From assembly GCF_000152805.1 (NCBI RefSeq), contig NZ_CH902578.1, positions 1,602,162 through 1,666,161 on the forward strand: a DNA stretch of 64,000 nt, read 5' to 3'. Shown here in pieces: positions 60,657-64,000 of this stretch. Origin of the DNA: Maritimibacter alkaliphilus HTCC2654 (lineage in GTDB: Bacteria; Pseudomonadota; Alphaproteobacteria; Rhodobacterales; Rhodobacteraceae). Under the pieces are notes generated by a model that was not told the DNA's origin, made no database searches, and was given only the letters and a program-made list of their open reading frames with translations. The stretch's first letter is position 1. Every line of letters begins with the position of its first letter. A program made the position numbers and the translations under genes.

Positions 60657-62197
60657 TGGCGTCCATCCGGCTTCTGCGCGGGTTCCTGACGGTGGGCGGC
60701 TGGACGGCGGCGAGCCGCGTTCTGGGCTTCGTCCGTGACGTCGCCATCGCCGGTGCGCTGGGGGCCGGTCCCATGGCCGAGGCGTTCTTCATCGCCTTTT
60801 CCCTGCCCAACATGTTCCGCCGGTTCTTCGCCGAGGGTGCCTTCAACACCGCCTTCATCCCGATGTTCTCGAAAAAGGTCGAGGCAGGCGAAGGCGCGAT
60901 GGAATTCGCCCGCGACGCGCTGACGGGTCTGGCGACGATCCTCTTGGTCCTGACGGTGATCGCGCAGATTTTCATGCCCGCGCTGGTGCTGCTCATGGCC
61001 TCGGGCTTCGCCGAGGATGAACGGCTGCCTCTGGCGACGATGTATGGGCGGATCGCGTTCCCCTATATCTTCTTCATATCGCTCGCGGCCCTGCTTTCTG
61101 GCCTTCTGAACGCCGTGGGGCGGTTCGCCGCCGCAGCCGCCGCGCCCCTGCTTCTGAACGTGACCTTCATCACCGCGATCATCGTCGCGTCCTATGCGGG
61201 CTACGACATCGGTTTGACGCTGTCCTGGGCCGTGCCGATTGCAGGTGTGGCGCAGCTTGCGCTGGTCTGGTTCGCGGCGGCGCGCGCCGGATACCGCCTG
61301 TTCCCGCGCATTCCGAAAATGACGCCAGAGTTGAAACGGCTGGCGATCATCGCCGGTCCCGCCGCGCTCGCCCAAGGCGTCGTGCAGGTGAACCTGCTCG
61401 TCGGGCGTCAGGTCTCGTCTTTCTTCGACGGCGCGATTGCGTGGCTGAACTACGCCGATCGTCTGTATCAGCTTCCGCTCGGTATCGTCGGTATCGGGAT
61501 CGGCGTCGTCCTGCTCCCGGAACTGTCACGTCGTCTGCAAGCCGGGGACGAGGGCGCGAGCCGCTGGTCGCTGTCGCGCGCGGGCGAGATCGCGCTGCTT
61601 CTGACGATCCCCTCGGCGGTGGCGCTGGTGGTGATCCCCCTGCCCCTCGTCACGGTCCTGTTCGAGCGCGGGGCCTTCACGGCGGACGACAGCGCGAGCA
61701 CGGCCTTCGCGGTGGCGGTCTATGGATTGGGCTTGCCCGCCTTCGTCCTGCAAAAGGTGCTTCAGCCCGTCTATTTCGCGCGAGGCAACACCAAGACCCC
61801 GTTCTACTTCGCGCTCGTGTCGCTGGTCGTGAACGCGGCTTTGGCCATCGGCCTCGCCCCCGTGATCGGCTACATCGCCGCCGCGTTCGGGACGACGCTC
61901 GCTGGCTGGGCCATGACCATCGGCCTGTGGATCGGCACCGCCCGCATGGGCGAGAGCACGCGCTTCGACAAACGGTTCTGGCGCAAGCTCTGGGGCATCC
62001 TCGCGGCCTCGGCCGTGATGGGCGCGGAACTTGCCGGGGCGGTCATCGTGCTCGGCCCGATGTTCGGCACCCCGGGGCTGAAGGTGCTGGCGCTTCTGAT
62101 CCTGATCGCATCGGGCACGGTGACTTATTTCCTCGCCGGACGTCTGTTCGGTGCGGTGCGACTTTCGGACCTGAAGGCGATGATGCGGCGCGGTTAG
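60656..62197 (+). CDS. murJ: Lipid II flippase MurJ
   Basis: A 513-residue polytopic membrane protein with about fourteen helices that moves lipid II across the inner membrane for peptidoglycan synthesis. GGWTAASRVLGFVRDVAIAGALGAGPMAEAFFIAFSLPNMFRRFFAEG (in pieces) and LLNAVGRFAAAAAAPLLLN are standard for MurJ/MviN. ATG shares its A with the glnD stop (TAATG). The 3' end overlaps the convergent rhomboid-like gene by 4 nt. Confidence 0.94.
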   Translation: MASIRLLRGFLTVGGWTAASRVLGFVRDVAIAGALGAGPMAEAFFIAFSLPNMFRRFFAEGAFNTAFIPMFSKKVEAGEGAMEFARDALTGLATILLVLTVIAQIFMPALVLLMASGFAEDERLPLATMYGRIAFPYIFFISLAALLSGLLNAVGRFAAAAAAPLLLNVTFITAIIVASYAGYDIGLTLSWAVPIAGVAQLALVWFAAARAGYRLFPRIPKMTPELKRLAIIAGPAALAQGVVQVNLLVGRQVSSFFDGAIAWLNYADRLYQLPLGIVGIGIGVVLLPELSRRLQAGDEGASRWSLSRAGEIALLLTIPSAVALVVIPLPLVTVLFERGAFTADDSASTAFAVAVYGLGLPAFVLQKVLQPVYFARGNTKTPFYFALVSLVVNAALAIGLAPVIGYIAAAFGTTLAGWAMTIGLWIGTARMGESTRFDKRFWRKLWGILAASAVMGAELAGAVIVLGPMFGTPGLKVLALLILIASGTVTYFLAGRLFGAVRLSDLKAMMRRG

Positions 62198-62886
62198 GCG
62201 CGGCGGCGGATCCGTTCCACGATCTTGTCCCACGAGCCGGGGAACAGCAGCGCGGCGAGGAAGAAGCCCGAGATGAACCCGGCCACCTCGGCCACCCATC
62301 CGGTGCCCGCCCCGAAGAACACGCCGAAGATGAACTGGATCGCGAGCAATGCGCCGATCAGCGCGAAAGCCTGTATCTGCCGCCCGCCGGTTTCGCCCAA
62401 CCGGGTGTAAAGGATCAGGGTGAAAGCCCCGACCAGCGAATAGGCCCCCGGATAGCCGCCATAAAGCGGCACGCGCGTATCCCAGACGATGCCATAGACC
62501 AGCGCGCCGATGATGGACGCGCCCATGAAGATCACCAGCACCTTCCACTGGCCCATGCGTTCGGCCACCATCTTGCCCAGCGCGAGGATGAAGACGATGA
62601 CGAACACCGCTTGGGTGAACGCGCCTTGCAGGAAGGGATAGGTCACGAAACGCAGAAGGTATTGCAGGCGGATCGTCTGGTTTTCCCACATCCATGCGAG
62701 AAGCGGCTCATAGAAACCGTAGTCCTCGATCATCGTCAGGCGCAGGCCGGTCGCCTCGGGTCCACCGATGAAGCCCGAACTGGTGGCCGCGAAGATCAGC
62801 TCGACGATCGCGATTGCGGCGGCCAGCGCGACCACCACCGGGGGCAGCGGATTCACGGGCCGGGTCGAATTGGGCTGGAACGTCAT
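62194..62886 (-). CDS. Rhomboid-fold membrane protein lacking catalytic Ser/His
   Basis: A 230-residue membrane protein with about six helices. Length and topology fit the rhomboid family: long first loop with W residues, GYPGAYSLVGAFTLILYTRLG and WVAEVAGFISGFFLAALL. In active rhomboids the first reads GxSG (catalytic serine) and the second HxxGF (catalytic histidine); here they are G144-Y-P146-G147 and E200-V-A-G-F, so both catalytic residues are replaced. It is therefore likely a pseudoprotease that binds membrane proteins. ATG 62886 is chosen over the upstream extension. Convergent with murJ. Confidence 0.8.
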   Translation of the reverse strand: MTFQPNSTRPVNPLPPVVVALAAAIAIVELIFAATSSGFIGGPEATGLRLTMIEDYGFYEPLLAWMWENQTIRLQYLLRFVTYPFLQGAFTQAVFVIVFILALGKMVAERMGQWKVLVIFMGASIIGALVYGIVWDTRVPLYGGYPGAYSLVGAFTLILYTRLGETGGRQIQAFALIGALLAIQFIFGVFFGAGTGWVAEVAGFISGFFLAALLFPGSWDKIVERIRRRA

Positions 62887-62958
62887 GTGCGGCTTCCTTG
62901 ACGGGGTTGTCAGGCGTAGGTAAGCGAGCCGGGCAGAGAAATCCAGACGGAGTTCGCC

Positions 62959-63978
62959 ATGTCGGACCAGACCTTTCCCCCGCGCGTGTTTTCCGGGATC
63001 AAGCCGTCGGGCGGCCTGACCCTCGGCAACTACCTGGGTGCGATCAAGCGCTGGGTCGAGATGCAGGAAGACCCGACCTATGAGACGATCTTCTGCGTCG
63101 TGGACATGCACGCCATCACCGTCTGGCAGGACCCGGCGGACCTGACCCGCGCCACCCGCGAAGTCGCGGCCTCGATGATCGCGAGCGGCATCGACCCGGA
63201 GCGGTCGGTCCTGTTCAATCAGGCACGCGTTCCGGCCCATGTCGAGCTTGGGTGGCTTTTCTCCTGCGTCGCCCGCGTGGGCTGGATGAACCGGATGACC
63301 CAGTTCAAGGACAAGGCGGGCAAGAACGCCGAGAAGGTGTCGCTGGGGCTGTACGCCTATCCGGCGCTGATGGCCGCCGACATTCTGCTCTATCACGCGA
63401 CGCACGTTCCGGTGGGCGAAGATCAGAAACAGCACGTCGAGCTGACGCGCGACATTGCGGCCAAGTTCAACCACGACTACGGCGTCGACTTCTTCCCGCT
63501 CACCGAGCCGGTCACGGAAGGCCCCGCCATGCGCGTGATGAACCTGCGCGACGGGTCGAAGAAGATGTCGAAGTCGGGCGAGAGCGACATGGAGCGGATC
63601 AACATGCTCGACGACGCCGACACGATATCGAAGAAGTTCAAGAAAGCGCGCACCGATCCGGAAGCTTTGCCCTCGGAGGTTGCAGGATTGAAAGATCGAC
63701 CCGAAGCCAAAAACCTCGTCGATATCTACGCGGGCCTGTCGGACACCACCGCCGAGGCCGTGCTGGCCGAGTTCGGCGGCGAAGGCTGGGGCAAGTTCAA
63801 ACCGGCGCTGGCCGACCTTGCGGTCGCGAAGCTGGCCCCGGTGTCGGACGAGATGCGGAGGCTGCTGGATGCGCCCGACGAGCTCGACGCGATCATGGCG
63901 CGCGGCGCCGAACGGGCGTCTGCACTGGCCGAACCGATCCTCAAGAAGACCTACGAGATCATGGGGTTCGTGCGCTAA
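62959..63978 (+). CDS. trpS: Tryptophanyl-tRNA synthetase
   Basis: A 339-residue class I aminoacyl-tRNA synthetase joining tryptophan to tRNA-Trp. The HIGH-like motif is in [13 protein letters not shown] (T21-L-G-N), where many TrpS proteins have HLGN, and KMSKS is K202-S206 in [20 protein letters not shown] and [21 protein letters not shown] are typical TrpS phrases. ACGGAG precedes ATG 62959. Complete; the stop is 22 nt from the right edge of the window. Confidence 0.95.
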   Translation: MSDQTFPPRVFSGIKPSGGLTLGNYLGAIKRWVEMQEDPTYETIFCVVDMHAITVWQDPADLTRATREVAASMIASGIDPERSVLFNQARVPAHVELGWLFSCVARVGWMNRMTQFKDKAGKNAEKVSLGLYAYPALMAADILLYHATHVPVGEDQKQHVELTRDIAAKFNHDYGVDFFPLTEPVTEGPAMRVMNLRDGSKKMSKSGESDMERINMLDDADTISKKFKKARTDPEALPSEVAGLKDRPEAKNLVDIYAGLSDTTAEAVLAEFGGEGWGKFKPALADLAVAKLAPVSDEMRRLLDAPDELDAIMARGAERASALAEPILKKTYEIMGFVR

Positions 63979-64000
63979 GGGTTTCGCGGCAGCAAGCTGC

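Overview
The window is a contiguous stretch of a GC-rich (about 65%) alphaproteobacterial chromosome, most likely from the family Rhodobacteraceae (Roseobacter/Rhodobacter group). The evidence is the gene content: choXWV plus betICBA, an ScfR-type regulator beside pccB/pccA/mcm, the rsmI-yraN-gshB block divergent from an LpoA-like lipoprotein, coaBC-dut-moeB, and glnD-murJ. I see about 59 protein genes, one of them cut by the left edge. I see no tRNA, rRNA, CRISPR array, insertion sequence or phage gene; coding density is high and many neighbours overlap by 1-4 nt.

Layout. 1-493 is the start of a urea-carboxylase-type ABC transporter binding protein, followed by a 411-nt gap with an NtrC-like site and a lone family-2 glycosyltransferase. 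2.4-16.9 kb is a methylated-amine and osmolyte island: a GFA-fold protein, a dimethylglycine/sarcosine-dehydrogenase-like enzyme, a metallopeptidase-like lipoprotein, the choline transporter choX-(two unknown secreted paralogues)-choW-choV, and, divergent from it across a perfect 20-bp palindrome, betI-betC-betB-betA. A hemerythrin-like gene, a DUF465 gene under an excellent FNR-type promoter and a CoxG-like gene follow. 16.9-31.9 kb is the propionate block: pccR (ScfR regulator) with a paired TTTGCAAA operator, an MFS pump, two tandem RTX metallopeptidases, then pccB, two unknown genes, a strong terminator, pccA, a membrane glycosyltransferase-like protein, a DUF4174 protein and methylmalonyl-CoA mutase.

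31.9-44.3 kb is mixed: a DUF1194 protein, a TPR/glycosyltransferase-like protein, an SLC13 carrier, lysE/lrp, yebC, pirin, a small iron/heme operon (54-aa ORF, hemP, Cys/His-rich protein), an EamA transporter, a 2-hydroxyacid dehydrogenase, an SH3 protein overlapping a capsule-synthesis-like protein, and a cation diffusion facilitator. 44.4-64 kb is mostly housekeeping: coaBC-dut-moeB, an M3 peptidase, a ChaN-like protein, cobP-cobC, a GST, comM with CtrA-type sites, a lipase-fold hydrolase, gshB, yraN, rsmI, an LpoA-like lipoprotein, glnD, murJ, a rhomboid-fold protein lacking its catalytic residues, and trpS.

How the genes fit together. Choline-O-sulfate and choline are imported by ChoXWV and oxidised to glycine betaine by BetC/BetA/BetB under BetI; the dehydrogenase at 2.8-5.3 kb could act further down the demethylation route, but the betaine-to-dimethylglycine step is not here. 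Propionyl-CoA is carboxylated by PccAB and isomerised by a B12-dependent mutase; two cobalamin-assembly genes lie at 50 kb. All functions are assigned by reading motifs and family resemblance; no database search was run.
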